From: Seohaeicola zhoushanensis
GTDB taxonomy: Bacteria; Pseudomonadota; Alphaproteobacteria; Rhodobacterales; Rhodobacteraceae
Direction: 5' to 3'
Length of the DNA: 64,000 nt
Assembly (NCBI RefSeq): GCF_014656415.1
Contig: NZ_BNCJ01000018.1
Span: 22,134-86,133 of the forward strand
In this document: piece after piece, positions 18,251 to 27,141 of the stretch
Layout: every line of letters starts with the position of its first letter
Numbering within the stretch: position 1 is the first letter of the stretch
Program-made: the position numbers and the translations under genes
The notes under the pieces: model-generated
The model's input: the letters and a program-made list of their open reading frames with translations, nothing else
What the model was told of the DNA's origin: nothing
Databases searched by the model: none

Positions 18251-19855
18251 ATGCCACAAGCCCTGTCCGTCACCCAGGCCCTGAACCGCGCAAGCAAGGC
18301 AATCAAGACCGGCGAGGTCGAGGTCGCCGAAGATCTCTACCTCAAGGTGCTCGAACGGTTTCCGGCCAACCGGCGGGCGCAGGCGGGGCTGCTCACGCTC
18401 TGTCAGGGCAGCGCGACCGAGATGGCGCAAAGCGCGCGAGAGATGCAGGCCAGGGGCAATCTCTACGCCGCCGAGAAGCGGTGGAGCTTTGCGGTCTGCC
18501 GCTCGCCCGAGACCGCGGGGCTGGGGGTCGGGCTGGCGCTCTGCCGGCTGGAGATGGGCCAGGCGGCGGCGGCGCTGGACGCGGTCGACAAGGTGCTGGA
18601 GGCCTGCCCCGACGATGCCCGCGCGCTGGATACGCGCGGCCGCGCGCTGCGCGACCTGGGGCGGATGGAGGAGGCAGAAGCCTGCCACCGGGCCGCCCTG
18701 CGCGGCGGCATCGAAGATACCGGCCCGCTCAACCACCTTGGCATTCTTGCCCAGGCACGCGGTGAACGCGCGGCGGCGGCCGAGTTCTATCGCCGGGCCA
18801 TTGCGCTGCGCCCCGAGGTGCCGGACCTGCATCACAACCTCTCGCACGTGCACCGCTATGCCGAGGGCGACGCGCATATCGCGCAGATGGAGCGGCTGCT
18901 GTCACGGGTCGCGCCGAACGATCCGGGCCAGGCGCCGCTGCATTTCGCGCTGTTCAAGGCCTTCGACGATCTCGACCAGCTCGACCTGGCGTTTCATCAC
19001 CTGGTCCGGGGCAACCGGATGAAACAGGCTGCGCTGGGCTATGAGGTGCGCCATGACGCGCTGCGCTTCGCCCATGTCAAATCGCTGTTCGCGGCCCCGG
19101 TGGAGGAGGTCGTGGCCGAGAGCCCCCTGCCCGTGCGCCCGATCTTCGTGGTGGGGCTGCCGCGTTCGGGGACGACGCTGGTGGAGCAGGTGCTGGCGCA
19201 GGCGCCGGGCACCCAGGGCTGCGGCGAGCTTTCGGTGATCGCCCGCGCCGCAGCGCGGCTGCTGCGCGGCTTGCAGGAAGACAAGCGGGCGGCGCTGGAG
19301 CCGCAGGATCTGAGCAGGATGCGCACCGAGATTGCCGAGGGGCTGGCACGCTATTCCAACGGCGCGCCGGTGATGATCGACAAGATGCCGCTGAACTTCC
19401 GCTGGCTCGGCTTCATCGCCGCCGCCCTGCCCGAGGCGCGGATCGTGCACGTGGTGCGCGACCCGATGTCGGTGGCCTGGTCGCTGTTCCGTCATGCCTT
19501 CGCCGGTCGCGGCAACGGCTTTGCCTACAGCATCGGCGGGATCACCGCCTATATGCTGCTGCACCGTGACCTGATGGCCTACTGGCAACGCCGCCTGCCG
19601 AGGAAGATCGCGACGCTCGACTATGACGCGATGGTGCGTGACCCCGACCCCGAGCTACGCGCGCTTGTCGCCGCCTGCGGGCTGGAGTGGCACGATGACT
19701 GTCTCAGCCCGCACCGTTCGGGCAGCGCGGTTCTGACCGCCAGCGCAGCGCAGGTGCGCCAGCCGATCCATGACACCTCGAACGCCGCATGGCTCCGCTA
19801 CGAGACCCAGATGGAGCCGCTGCGGGCGGCGCTGGCGCAGGCCGGGTTGCTTTGA
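18251..19855 (+). CDS. TPR-repeat sulfotransferase
   Basis: The 534-residue protein joins an N-terminal TPR region (about 10-220, with repeats such as ALDTRGRALRDLGRMEEAEA and NHLGILAQARGERAAAAEFY) to a C-terminal PAPS-dependent sulfotransferase domain. The 5'-phosphosulfate loop is GLPRSGTT at 302-309. The 3'-phosphate-binding segment is IVHVVRDPMSVAWSLF. A GGAG ribosome-binding site precedes the ATG at 18251. The acceptor (protein, lipid or glycan) is unknown. No membrane segment or signal peptide is visible, so it acts in the cytoplasm. It reads towards mipZ, 119 bases away. Confidence 0.88.
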   Translation: MPQALSVTQALNRASKAIKTGEVEVAEDLYLKVLERFPANRRAQAGLLTLCQGSATEMAQSAREMQARGNLYAAEKRWSFAVCRSPETAGLGVGLALCRLEMGQAAAALDAVDKVLEACPDDARALDTRGRALRDLGRMEEAEACHRAALRGGIEDTGPLNHLGILAQARGERAAAAEFYRRAIALRPEVPDLHHNLSHVHRYAEGDAHIAQMERLLSRVAPNDPGQAPLHFALFKAFDDLDQLDLAFHHLVRGNRMKQAALGYEVRHDALRFAHVKSLFAAPVEEVVAESPLPVRPIFVVGLPRSGTTLVEQVLAQAPGTQGCGELSVIARAAARLLRGLQEDKRAALEPQDLSRMRTEIAEGLARYSNGAPVMIDKMPLNFRWLGFIAAALPEARIVHVVRDPMSVAWSLFRHAFAGRGNGFAYSIGGITAYMLLHRDLMAYWQRRLPRKIATLDYDAMVRDPDPELRALVAACGLEWHDDCLSPHRSGSAVLTASAAQVRQPIHDTSNAAWLRYETQMEPLRAALAQAGLL

Positions 19856-19974
19856 GCACACGCGAGGAAATCTCCTGTGCACAACCTCTGATGGGCGCTT
19901 TTCATCCGCTTAGACACTAAATATAGTGGCCGGAACAAGCGAACTGTGCAAAGCAGCTGTGAAGAGGTCCGGGC

Positions 19975-20784
19975 ATGGCACATATCATCGTCGTGGGGAA
20001 CGAAAAGGGCGGCGCGGGTAAATCCACCGTCTCGATGCACGTGGCAACCGCCCTCGCGCGGCTCGGCCACAAGGTCAGCGCGCTCGACCTCGACCTGCGC
20101 CAGCGGACCATGGCGCGCTATGCCGAGAACCGGCTGACCTTCCTCCAGAAGGCCGGGCTGGACCTTCCCAGCGCGAGCTGCCACGACCTGCCCGAGATCG
20201 ATCCGGCGGCCCTGCGCCCCGGCGAGAACATCTACGACCACCGCCTCTCGGCGGCGGTGTCGCAGCTTGAGCCCGACAGCGATTTCATCCTGATCGACTG
20301 CCCCGGCTCGCATACCCGCCTCAGCCAGGTCGCCCACTCGCTGGCCGATACGCTGATCACGCCGCTGAACGACAGCTTCATCGACTTCGACCTGCTGGCC
20401 CAGACCGACACCACCGGCGAGAAGATCCTCCGCCCCTCGGTCTATTCCGAGATGGTGTGGAGCGCGCGGCAGCTGCGCGCGCAGGCCGGGCTCAAGCCGA
20501 TCGACTGGGTGGTCATGCGCAACCGGGTCGCTACCCAGCGCATGGTCAACAAGGAGAAGATGGAGCGCGCGATCAAGATGCTGTCCGAGCGGCTTGGCTT
20601 CCGGGTCGCGCCGGGCTTTTCCGAACGGGTCATCTTCCGCGAACTCTTCCCGCGCGGGCTGACACTGCTCGACCTCAAGGATATCGGGGTCAAGCAGCTG
20701 AACATCTCGAACGTCGCCGCCCGCCAGGAGCTGCGCGACATGATGAAGGCGCTGAACCTGCCGGGCGTGAAGATCACCTTCTGA
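19975..20784 (+). CDS. mipZ: Division-plane positioning ATPase MipZ
   Basis: A ParA-superfamily P-loop ATPase of 269 residues. The deviant Walker A is GNEKGGAGKSTVS near residue 8, followed by ALDLDLRQRTMARY and LIDCPGSHTRLS. The NEKGGAGKST form and the RQRTMARYAENR stretch match MipZ of alphaproteobacteria. MipZ binds the ParB-parS pole complex and blocks FtsZ polymerisation away from midcell. An AGAGG ribosome-binding site lies upstream. It ends only 13 bases from the convergent protein-kinase gene. Confidence 0.94.
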   Translation: MAHIIVVGNEKGGAGKSTVSMHVATALARLGHKVSALDLDLRQRTMARYAENRLTFLQKAGLDLPSASCHDLPEIDPAALRPGENIYDHRLSAAVSQLEPDSDFILIDCPGSHTRLSQVAHSLADTLITPLNDSFIDFDLLAQTDTTGEKILRPSVYSEMVWSARQLRAQAGLKPIDWVVMRNRVATQRMVNKEKMERAIKMLSERLGFRVAPGFSERVIFRELFPRGLTLLDLKDIGVKQLNISNVAARQELRDMMKALNLPGVKITF

Positions 20785-20797
20785 CGCCCGGAGCGGT

Positions 20798-23572
20798 TCA
20801 GGCGAAGGCCTTGTTCGCCTCTTCGAGTTCCTTCAGGATCGCCGCGTATTGCGGATCGTCGTGGAGCGCCTTCAGTTGCTTGCGCGCGGCCGCGATCTTG
20901 TCGCGCTCGGCGGCGATCTTCTTGTCGATGTCCTCGAGGTCGACCCGGCTCTTGTCCGATCCGAGCTGACCAGTCATCTGCACGATCTTGTCGTCGAGCC
21001 CCTTGATCCGCTTGTCATTGGAGTCGATGTCGCGCTCGAGGTCCTTTTTCTTCTTGGCGTCCCACTCCTGCCCCAGCTGCCGCGACAGCCGACGCCCGCG
21101 CGATTCCACCTGGGCTTTCAACAGTTCGGCCTGGCGGATCTTCACCTGAAGCAGCCCGTCGGACTTGCTGAGCTCCAGCTGCCGGATCTGGCCCTCGGCG
21201 CGGTTGATAACGTTGCCAAGCTCGGCCGCCTGCTTGCCCAGCGTCTTGGAATAGGCCACGGTCGCCTTCTTCAGGCGGGTCAGATCTTCCTTGGTGTAGT
21301 TCTGGTCGACCTCGTCGAAATAGCTGCTCATCAGGACCGCATCCAGCGTGGGCCGCTTGTCGGGGTCCGGGTCCTTCATCCGGTTCATCAGCCGCGTCAG
21401 CGACGAGACCTGAGCCACCTTGCCTTCGTCGTCGGTCGACTGTGACGGTCCCGGATTCGCGCTCGAGAACTTCTCCTTGAAGGTGCCCTCGCCCCGCAGC
21501 GGATCGGTGACACGTTCGAGGATCTCGCCCAAGGTGAAGTTGTCGGACTTCTGCGTGACGGCCTTGCCATCCCCGAAGAGTTCCGGCGGCTCGTAGCCCG
21601 GCGTGAACTCGTCCAGGCCCTTGATCGCCTCGTCGTGGGTATCGACGTGCCGCGCGAGCCCGAAGTCGGCCACCTTGAACGTGCCGTCCTCGCTGACGAA
21701 GATATTGGCCTCCTTCAGGTCGTGGTGCGTCATCCCGCTGGCTTGCATCGCCTTCATGCCGGTGATGATCTCGCGCATCTGCTGGGCCATCATCGCCTGT
21801 CGGGCGCCATCGGTGAGAAGGCCCGATTTCTCGGCCGCGCTCATCGAGTCGGAGTATTTCTCGGCGTCACCCGCGCCGGCGAGGTCCATCACGATCAGCG
21901 GTGCTCCGTTGGGGGCCAGCACCATGCCTTTCATGTCGAGCACGTTCTCGGGACAGTCGCCATCCTCGCCGCCGCTGACCGCGCGGTGATTGCTCACCTC
22001 GCTTTTCAGCGTCTGGTGCTCATCCTCTTCCATCGCACTGTCCGCGCTGAAGCCGCGGGGTGTCTTCAGCACCACTTCGTTGCCATTGGCGTCCTTGGCC
22101 AGGTAGACCGTGCCGCCGCCGCCCTGACCGAGGAACTTGATGTTCCCGTAGACCACGCCGCCGATGGTAAACTCACTCAGCTTGCCGTCGTCGCCGACCT
22201 TGGCCTTGTCGGGGTATTTCTGCTGGGCGGCTTCGCGCATGGCGTCGCCCGCAGCCTTGATCTTATACCAGACGGTCGGGTCGATTGTGTCGGGCTTGTC
22301 GGGGTCGAACTGAATGCCCGAGGCCTTGGCCGCCTCGACATACCAGTCGCGCTGGCTGCGCGTACACATCTCGAAGACCTCGTCGGGCACGGTGCCGTTG
22401 GCGAGCAGCGCGTCCATCGCATCGGAGACCCCCTTGCCCGCCGCCGCGCCGATCTCGTCGGGGCGCTTGCGGGTGTCGGTCACATCGATGCCGAGGTCGT
22501 CCATCATCTCGGCGGTGTCGAAGGGCCGGATCCGCGTGCTGGTGATGAGCGAGGTGTCCTCGGTCATCGAGAGCATGGCGTTGTCGGTCTTCAGAGCTTC
22601 GAGATAGGCTTTCTTGGCCTTCTCGAGCCGCTCCGCCTCGAGCTTGTCGAGATGCTTGAACTGATCTGCGAGCTTCTGCGCGGCCTCCTTGGCCTCCGGG
22701 CCCTCCAGCCGTTTGCCGGCATCGTCGGTCGCGGCCAGCACCTCCATCGGGGGCGGGCTGGTCTTGGTCTTCAGCACCTCGAGCAGCGTGTTGCGCTGGG
22801 TGCGCAGCGCGGCGGACATCTCGCTGGCGAGTTCCGAGCCACTACCGGCCAGGAAACTGGAGCGCACCTGCTGGTCGAGGAAGGCATAGCGGGCGTTGTG
22901 CATACCCTTGACGGAGTCCGGGTCTTTCTTGCCCAGCAGCTGGATATTGTGCGAGATCAGGGCGAGCAGCGAGGGGATGGTCGGCGCATTCGCCATCATC
23001 GCCTTGTATGTCTGTACCCCCTGGTTGACGTTGGCCTCAAGCGCGTCCCACTCCATCATCAGTTCCTTCTGGCGCCGCAGGTTCTCGCCTGCCAGGGAGA
23101 TAATGCCGTCACGGGTATTCTCGGAGGTCGGATCGCGCAGGATCCGCGCCTCGTCGATCACGTCGGTGGCGCCAAGGGCCAGCAGGTCGCGGATGCGGCG
23201 CTGTTCGGTCTGCAGACGTCGGACGCTGGCTTCCAGGTCGTCGAGCTCGGCGTTGATGGCGCCGAGACTGATGCCGCCCTTGACCACGGTGGCGGCGGCA
23301 CGGGCGTTTGCCTTGACAGATTTCAGATCGTGGTAGGCCCCCTTGAGATCGCCGCCCTCGGCCTTCTTCGTCGCGGCATCCACTGCCTGCTTCAATGCGG
23401 CCAGTTGGGGGTGTTCCGGCGGCAGCGCCTTGATCTCGGCCTCGGCCTTGTCGCGCCGGCGCCAGAACTCCTGGACCTGCGATTTCAGCGCCTTCTTGGC
23501 GAAATACTTCTTGGTGTCATATCCGAGATGCTTTTGCAGGAACTGCAACTGAGCCGGGGTCAGGTCTGCCAT
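20798..23572 (-). CDS. Orphan eukaryotic-type Ser/Thr protein kinase flanked by coiled coils
   Basis: The 924-residue protein has a helical N-terminal part (1-470, starting MADLTPAQLQFLQKHLGYDT), a Hanks-type kinase domain (about 475-760) and a Lys/Glu-rich coiled-coil tail (about 770-924). Every catalytic element is visible: the glycine loop LGQGGGGTVYLA (481-492), K503 in VVLK, HHDLKEAN with D618 and N623, DFGLA with D636, the EPPE activation-segment end and the late DPDKRP arginine. There is no signal peptide or membrane helix, so unlike PknB it is cytoplasmic. No partner phosphatase or FHA gene is adjacent. The gene is monocistronic and convergent with mipZ. Confidence 0.88.
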   Translation of the reverse strand: MADLTPAQLQFLQKHLGYDTKKYFAKKALKSQVQEFWRRRDKAEAEIKALPPEHPQLAALKQAVDAATKKAEGGDLKGAYHDLKSVKANARAAATVVKGGISLGAINAELDDLEASVRRLQTEQRRIRDLLALGATDVIDEARILRDPTSENTRDGIISLAGENLRRQKELMMEWDALEANVNQGVQTYKAMMANAPTIPSLLALISHNIQLLGKKDPDSVKGMHNARYAFLDQQVRSSFLAGSGSELASEMSAALRTQRNTLLEVLKTKTSPPPMEVLAATDDAGKRLEGPEAKEAAQKLADQFKHLDKLEAERLEKAKKAYLEALKTDNAMLSMTEDTSLITSTRIRPFDTAEMMDDLGIDVTDTRKRPDEIGAAAGKGVSDAMDALLANGTVPDEVFEMCTRSQRDWYVEAAKASGIQFDPDKPDTIDPTVWYKIKAAGDAMREAAQQKYPDKAKVGDDGKLSEFTIGGVVYGNIKFLGQGGGGTVYLAKDANGNEVVLKTPRGFSADSAMEEDEHQTLKSEVSNHRAVSGGEDGDCPENVLDMKGMVLAPNGAPLIVMDLAGAGDAEKYSDSMSAAEKSGLLTDGARQAMMAQQMREIITGMKAMQASGMTHHDLKEANIFVSEDGTFKVADFGLARHVDTHDEAIKGLDEFTPGYEPPELFGDGKAVTQKSDNFTLGEILERVTDPLRGEGTFKEKFSSANPGPSQSTDDEGKVAQVSSLTRLMNRMKDPDPDKRPTLDAVLMSSYFDEVDQNYTKEDLTRLKKATVAYSKTLGKQAAELGNVINRAEGQIRQLELSKSDGLLQVKIRQAELLKAQVESRGRRLSRQLGQEWDAKKKKDLERDIDSNDKRIKGLDDKIVQMTGQLGSDKSRVDLEDIDKKIAAERDKIAAARKQLKALHDDPQYAAILKELEEANKAFA

Positions 23573-23697
23573 CGATACCTCTTGAAAAACGTGAAACGAA
23601 GAAAACTGGTCCGTGTGGGCACGGTTCTAGCAACAAAATTCGCTGTGCCAAAAGAAATTTGCGGCCGGCAAGACCGCGGATCCGGCAAGCGCGCCTC

Positions 23698-24129
23698 TTA
23701 ACCGGCGAGCTTGACCAGCAACCGGCGCAGCGTGGCGGACTCGTCCGCCGTCAGGTCGCGCACCAGCGCGGCGTCGTATTCGCGGGCCACCTGGCGCAGT
23801 TCGCGGTAGGCCGCCAGCCCGGCGTGGGTCAGTTCCAGGTGCTCGGACCGGCGGTCGCTCTCGTCTGGGGTTCGCTGCAGAAAGCGCCGCTCGGCCAGGC
23901 GCTGAACGGCGCGGCTGATCTTGGTCTTGTGGGTCCGCGCCCGCTGGCCGATTTCGGTGGCCGTCATCCGCCCGTAGATGCCGAGATGGAAGAGGACCCG
24001 CCACTCGGTGCGCAGCATTCCGTAGCGGCTCTTGTAGACCCGCTGGAAGGCGAGGCTCGATTCCTCGGCCGCCTGGTTCAGCAGGTAGGGCAGGAATAGG
24101 TGCAGGTCGAAATCGTCTTTTTCGGTCAT
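23698..24129 (-). CDS. MarR-family regulator of the homogentisate cluster
   Basis: A 143-residue winged-helix protein starting MTEKDDFDLHLFLPYLLNQA; AAGGAG lies six bases before the ATG. The recognition region ATEIGQRARTHKTKISRAVQRL and the wing RTPDESDRRSEHLELT are standard MarR. It is divergent from hmgA across 71 bases that contain a short palindrome, so it probably represses the hmgA operon and itself, with an aromatic acid as ligand. The ligand is inference. Confidence 0.9.
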   Translation of the reverse strand: MTEKDDFDLHLFLPYLLNQAAEESSLAFQRVYKSRYGMLRTEWRVLFHLGIYGRMTATEIGQRARTHKTKISRAVQRLAERRFLQRTPDESDRRSEHLELTHAGLAAYRELRQVAREYDAALVRDLTADESATLRRLLVKLAG

Positions 24130-24149
24130 GGCGGCTCCTTTTATGTTGT

Positions 24150-24167
24150 TAGTTACAAAATCAACTA
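24150..24167. promoter_or_regulatory. Candidate MarR operator in the marR-hmgA intergenic region
   Basis: TAGTT (24150-24154) and AACTA (24163-24167) form a dyad with an 8-base AT-rich centre. This matches the size and style of MarR-family sites. It lies between the divergent starts at 24129 and 24201, where binding could block both promoters. Confidence 0.45.
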
Positions 24168-24200
24168 TTACCTCCGCAACCAGCAAAGGGAGGAACGCCC

Positions 24201-25556
24201 ATGAACCGACCGACTCATCCGCACAAGTTCGTCCAGGCCACCGGCCAGACCGGCATCACCGAGGGCTACATGCCCGGCTTCGGCAACGACTTTGAAACCG
24301 AGGCGCTGCCGGGCGCGCTGCCGCTGGGCATGAACTCGCCGCAAAAGTGCAACTACGGGCTCTATGGCGAACAGCTTTCCGGCACGGCCTTTACCGCCAA
24401 CCCGCCCGAGCGGACCTGGTGCTATCGCATCCGCCCCTCGGTCAAGCATTCCGCGCGCTACCAGAAGATCGACCTGCCCTACTGGAAAAGCGCGCCGCAT
24501 GTGAACGACGACGTGATCAGCCTTGGCCAGTATCGCTGGGATCCGGTGCCCTATGCCGGGCAGAAGCTGACCTGGCTGACCGGGATGCGCACCATGACCA
24601 CGGCCGGCGACGTGAACACCCAGGTCGGCATGGCCAGCCATATCTACCTGGTCACCGAAAGCATGGTCGACGCCTATTTCTTCTCGGCCGACAGCGAGCT
24701 GCTTGTGGTGCCGCAGGAAGGCAGGCTGCGCTTCTGCACCGAGCTGGGCATCATCGACCTCGCCCCGCAGGAGATCGCCATCATCCCGCGCGGGCTGGTC
24801 TATCGCGTCGAGGTACTGGAAGGGCCCTGCCGCGGCTTCGTCTGCGAGAACTACGGCCAGAAGTTCGAACTTCCGGGCCGCGGCCCGATCGGCGCAAACT
24901 GCATGGCCAACCCCCGCGACTTCAAGGCGCCGGTGGCGGCCTACGAGGACCGCGAGGTGCCCTCGACGCTGACCATCAAGTGGTGCGGCCAGTTCCACGA
25001 GACCGAAATCGGGCAGAGCCCGCTCGATGTCGTCGCCTGGCACGGTAACTACGCGCCCTACAAATATGACCTCTCGACCTACTGCCCGGTCGGAGCGATC
25101 CTCTTCGACCACCCCGATCCGTCGATCTTCACCGTGCTGACCGCGCCCTCGGGCGTGCCGGGCACCGCGAACATCGACTTCGTGCTGTTCCGCGAGCGCT
25201 GGATGGTGGCCGAGGACACCTTCCGTCCGCCGTGGTATCACAAGAACATCATGTCCGAGCTGATGGGCAACATCTACGGCCAGTACGACGCCAAGCCGCA
25301 GGGGTTCGTCCCCGGCGGGATGAGCCTGCACAACATGATGCTGCCGCACGGACCGGACCGGAACGCCTTCGAGGGCGCCTCGAACGCCAAGCTGGAACCG
25401 CACAAGCTCGACAACACGATGTCGTTCATGTTCGAGACCCGCTTCCCGCAGCACCTGACCGCCTTCGCGGCCAAGGAAGCGCCGCTGCAGGACGACTACA
25501 TCGACTGCTGGTCGGACCTCGAGAAGAAGTTCGACGGCACGCCGGGCAAGAAGTAG
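24201..25556 (+). CDS. hmgA: Homogentisate 1,2-dioxygenase
   Basis: The 451-residue non-haem iron enzyme opens the ring of homogentisate to maleylacetoacetate. Diagnostic stretches are [39 protein letters not shown], the cupin-region ITIKWC-like segment [33 protein letters not shown] (iron ligands) and [15 protein letters not shown]. The ATG at 24201 has GGGAGG upstream. It is the first gene of a rightward operon that contains all later steps of the pathway. Confidence 0.97.
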   Translation: MNRPTHPHKFVQATGQTGITEGYMPGFGNDFETEALPGALPLGMNSPQKCNYGLYGEQLSGTAFTANPPERTWCYRIRPSVKHSARYQKIDLPYWKSAPHVNDDVISLGQYRWDPVPYAGQKLTWLTGMRTMTTAGDVNTQVGMASHIYLVTESMVDAYFFSADSELLVVPQEGRLRFCTELGIIDLAPQEIAIIPRGLVYRVEVLEGPCRGFVCENYGQKFELPGRGPIGANCMANPRDFKAPVAAYEDREVPSTLTIKWCGQFHETEIGQSPLDVVAWHGNYAPYKYDLSTYCPVGAILFDHPDPSIFTVLTAPSGVPGTANIDFVLFRERWMVAEDTFRPPWYHKNIMSELMGNIYGQYDAKPQGFVPGGMSLHNMMLPHGPDRNAFEGASNAKLEPHKLDNTMSFMFETRFPQHLTAFAAKEAPLQDDYIDCWSDLEKKFDGTPGKK

Positions 25557-25658
25557 GCCGGCCTCCGGCATCGCGGACACCGGCGGCGGGGATTGACCCC
25601 GCGCGCCGGGACCGGGACAAGGGGAAACCCGACGGAGCCAGCGAGAAGGAGATGCCCG

Positions 25659-25760
25659 GTGAGTGACGCAATGAAGGATCTGCTGTTCTGGATCGCCCTC
25701 TTCATCGTCCTCGGCGTGGTGTTGCGCTGGCTTCAGAAGCGCAAGCAGAACAAGGACTAG
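25659..25760 (+). CDS. 33-residue single-helix membrane peptide
   Basis: A GTG at 25659 is preceded by AAGGAG with seven bases of spacing. It opens a 34-codon frame encoding MSDAMKDLLFWIALFIVLGV and then a basic tail (LRWLQKRKQNKD). One hydrophobic helix (about 8-23) followed by Lys/Arg residues predicts an inner-membrane peptide with its C-terminus in the cytoplasm. It lies between hmgA and fahA, 33 bases before the fahA start, in a stretch otherwise empty. Function is unknown. The strong ribosome-binding site and clean helix argue that it is real. Confidence 0.65.
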   Translation: MSDAMKDLLFWIALFIVLGVVLRWLQKRKQNKD

Positions 25761-25792
25761 GCGGCACGACCGCCAGAAACGGAAAGACGAAC

Positions 25793-27052
25793 ATGCCTCT
25801 GATGAAAAGCTGGGTCGCCTCGGCCAATCGTGCCGATTGCCCCTTTCCACTGAACAACCTGCCCTATGGCGTGTTCTCCACCGGCGATGACGAGGACGCG
25901 CGCTGCGGCGTGGCGATCGGCGACATGGTGCTCGACATGGCCGCGGCCGAGGAAGAGGGTCTGGTCGACCTCGGCGACGAGCCGCTGTTCGACCTGCCGT
26001 TCTGGAACGCCCTGATGGAAGAAGGCCCGGCGGTCTGGGCCGCGCTGCGCGCGCGCCTGACCGCGCTGCTCGCCGAGGGCGCGAAGGAGCGTGACAAGGT
26101 CGAGCCGTTGCTGGTGCCGCTGTCCGAAGTGACCATGCACATGCCCTTCATGGTCAGCGAATACACCGATTTCTATGCCGGCCGTCACCACGCCACCAAT
26201 GTCGGCACCATGTTCCGCGGCGCCGAGAACGCGCTGCCGCCGAACTGGCTGCACATCCCGATCGGCTACAACGGGCGCGCATCGTCGGTGGTGGTCTCGG
26301 GCACCCCGGTGCGCCGCCCCTGGGGCCAACTCAAGAGCCCCGAACACGACCTGCCCGCCTTCCTGCCCTGCCGCCGTTTCGACCTCGAGCTGGAGATGGG
26401 CGCCATCGTCGGCGTGGACAGCGACGGCCCGATCACCGTGGCCGAGGCCGATGCCAATATCTTCGGCTACGTGCTGCTGAACGACTGGTCGGCGCGTGAT
26501 ATCCAGGCCTGGGAATACCAACCTCTTGGGCCGTTCCAGGCCAAGGCGACCGCCACCACCATCAGCCCCTGGATCGTCACCCGCGCCGCGCTGGAACCCT
26601 TCCGTGTCGACACCCCGGCGCGCGAGTTCGAGCTGCTTGACCATCTCAAGGACGTCGGGCCGATGCTCTACGACATCGACCTCGAGGTGACCCTGGCCCC
26701 GGAAGGCAAACCGGCCACCACCATCGCCCGCACGAACTACCGCGAGATGTATTACTCCTCGGCCCAGCAGCTGGCGCATCACACCACCTCGGGCTGCCCG
26801 ATGAACGTGGGTGACCTGCTCGGCTCGGGCACCATCTCGGGCGCGGGCAAGGACGAGCGCGGCTCGCTGCTGGAACTGAGCTGGGGCGGCAAGGAACCGC
26901 TGACGTTGGACACCGGCGAGACCCGCAGCTTCCTGCAGGACGGCGACACGCTGACCCTGAAGGGCGCGGCGCATGGCGATGGCTATACCATCGGCTTCGG
27001 GGATTGCGCGGGGCAGGTACTGCCGGCGCTGGAGAACCCCTACGCCAGGTGA
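25793..27052 (+). CDS. fahA: Fumarylacetoacetase
   Basis: The enzyme hydrolyses fumarylacetoacetate to fumarate and acetoacetate, the last step of homogentisate breakdown. The 419-residue protein has the FAH N-terminal domain (SWVASANRADCPFPLNNLPY) and catalytic domain with SEYTDFYAGRHHATNVGTMF (catalytic His), FDLELEMGAIVG, NDWSARDIQAWEY and the late GDLLGSGTISG. Length is normal for the family. It is the third gene of the operon. Confidence 0.97.
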   Translation: MPLMKSWVASANRADCPFPLNNLPYGVFSTGDDEDARCGVAIGDMVLDMAAAEEEGLVDLGDEPLFDLPFWNALMEEGPAVWAALRARLTALLAEGAKERDKVEPLLVPLSEVTMHMPFMVSEYTDFYAGRHHATNVGTMFRGAENALPPNWLHIPIGYNGRASSVVVSGTPVRRPWGQLKSPEHDLPAFLPCRRFDLELEMGAIVGVDSDGPITVAEADANIFGYVLLNDWSARDIQAWEYQPLGPFQAKATATTISPWIVTRAALEPFRVDTPAREFELLDHLKDVGPMLYDIDLEVTLAPEGKPATTIARTNYREMYYSSAQQLAHHTTSGCPMNVGDLLGSGTISGAGKDERGSLLELSWGGKEPLTLDTGETRSFLQDGDTLTLKGAAHGDGYTIGFGDCAGQVLPALENPYAR

Positions 27053-27059
27053 GGAAACC

Positions 27060-27124
27060 GGGGTGCGCGATGAATGCGCACCCTACGAAGCGACTCTGTA
27101 GGGTGCGCATTCCTTGCGCACCCC
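27060..27124. repeat. 65-bp nested palindromic element between fahA and the MBL gene
   Basis: The inner arms AATGCGCACCCTAC (27073-27086) and GTAGGGTGCGCATT (27098-27111) are perfectly complementary around an 11-base loop. Outer arms GGGGTGCGC (27060-27068) and GCGCACCCC (27116-27124) extend the dyad, and the core GGGTGCGC appears in all four arms. It begins 8 bases after the fahA stop and ends before the ribosome-binding site of the next gene. It looks like a REP-type dispersed repeat that may also tune mRNA stability within the operon. Confidence 0.8.
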
Positions 27125-27141
27125 GAGAAAGGAAACAGACC

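Noticed and set aside
20798..23572. Kinase as part of a phage-defence island
   Set aside because: No restriction, nuclease or other defence gene lies within 10 kb, and the flanks are mipZ and a catabolic operon.
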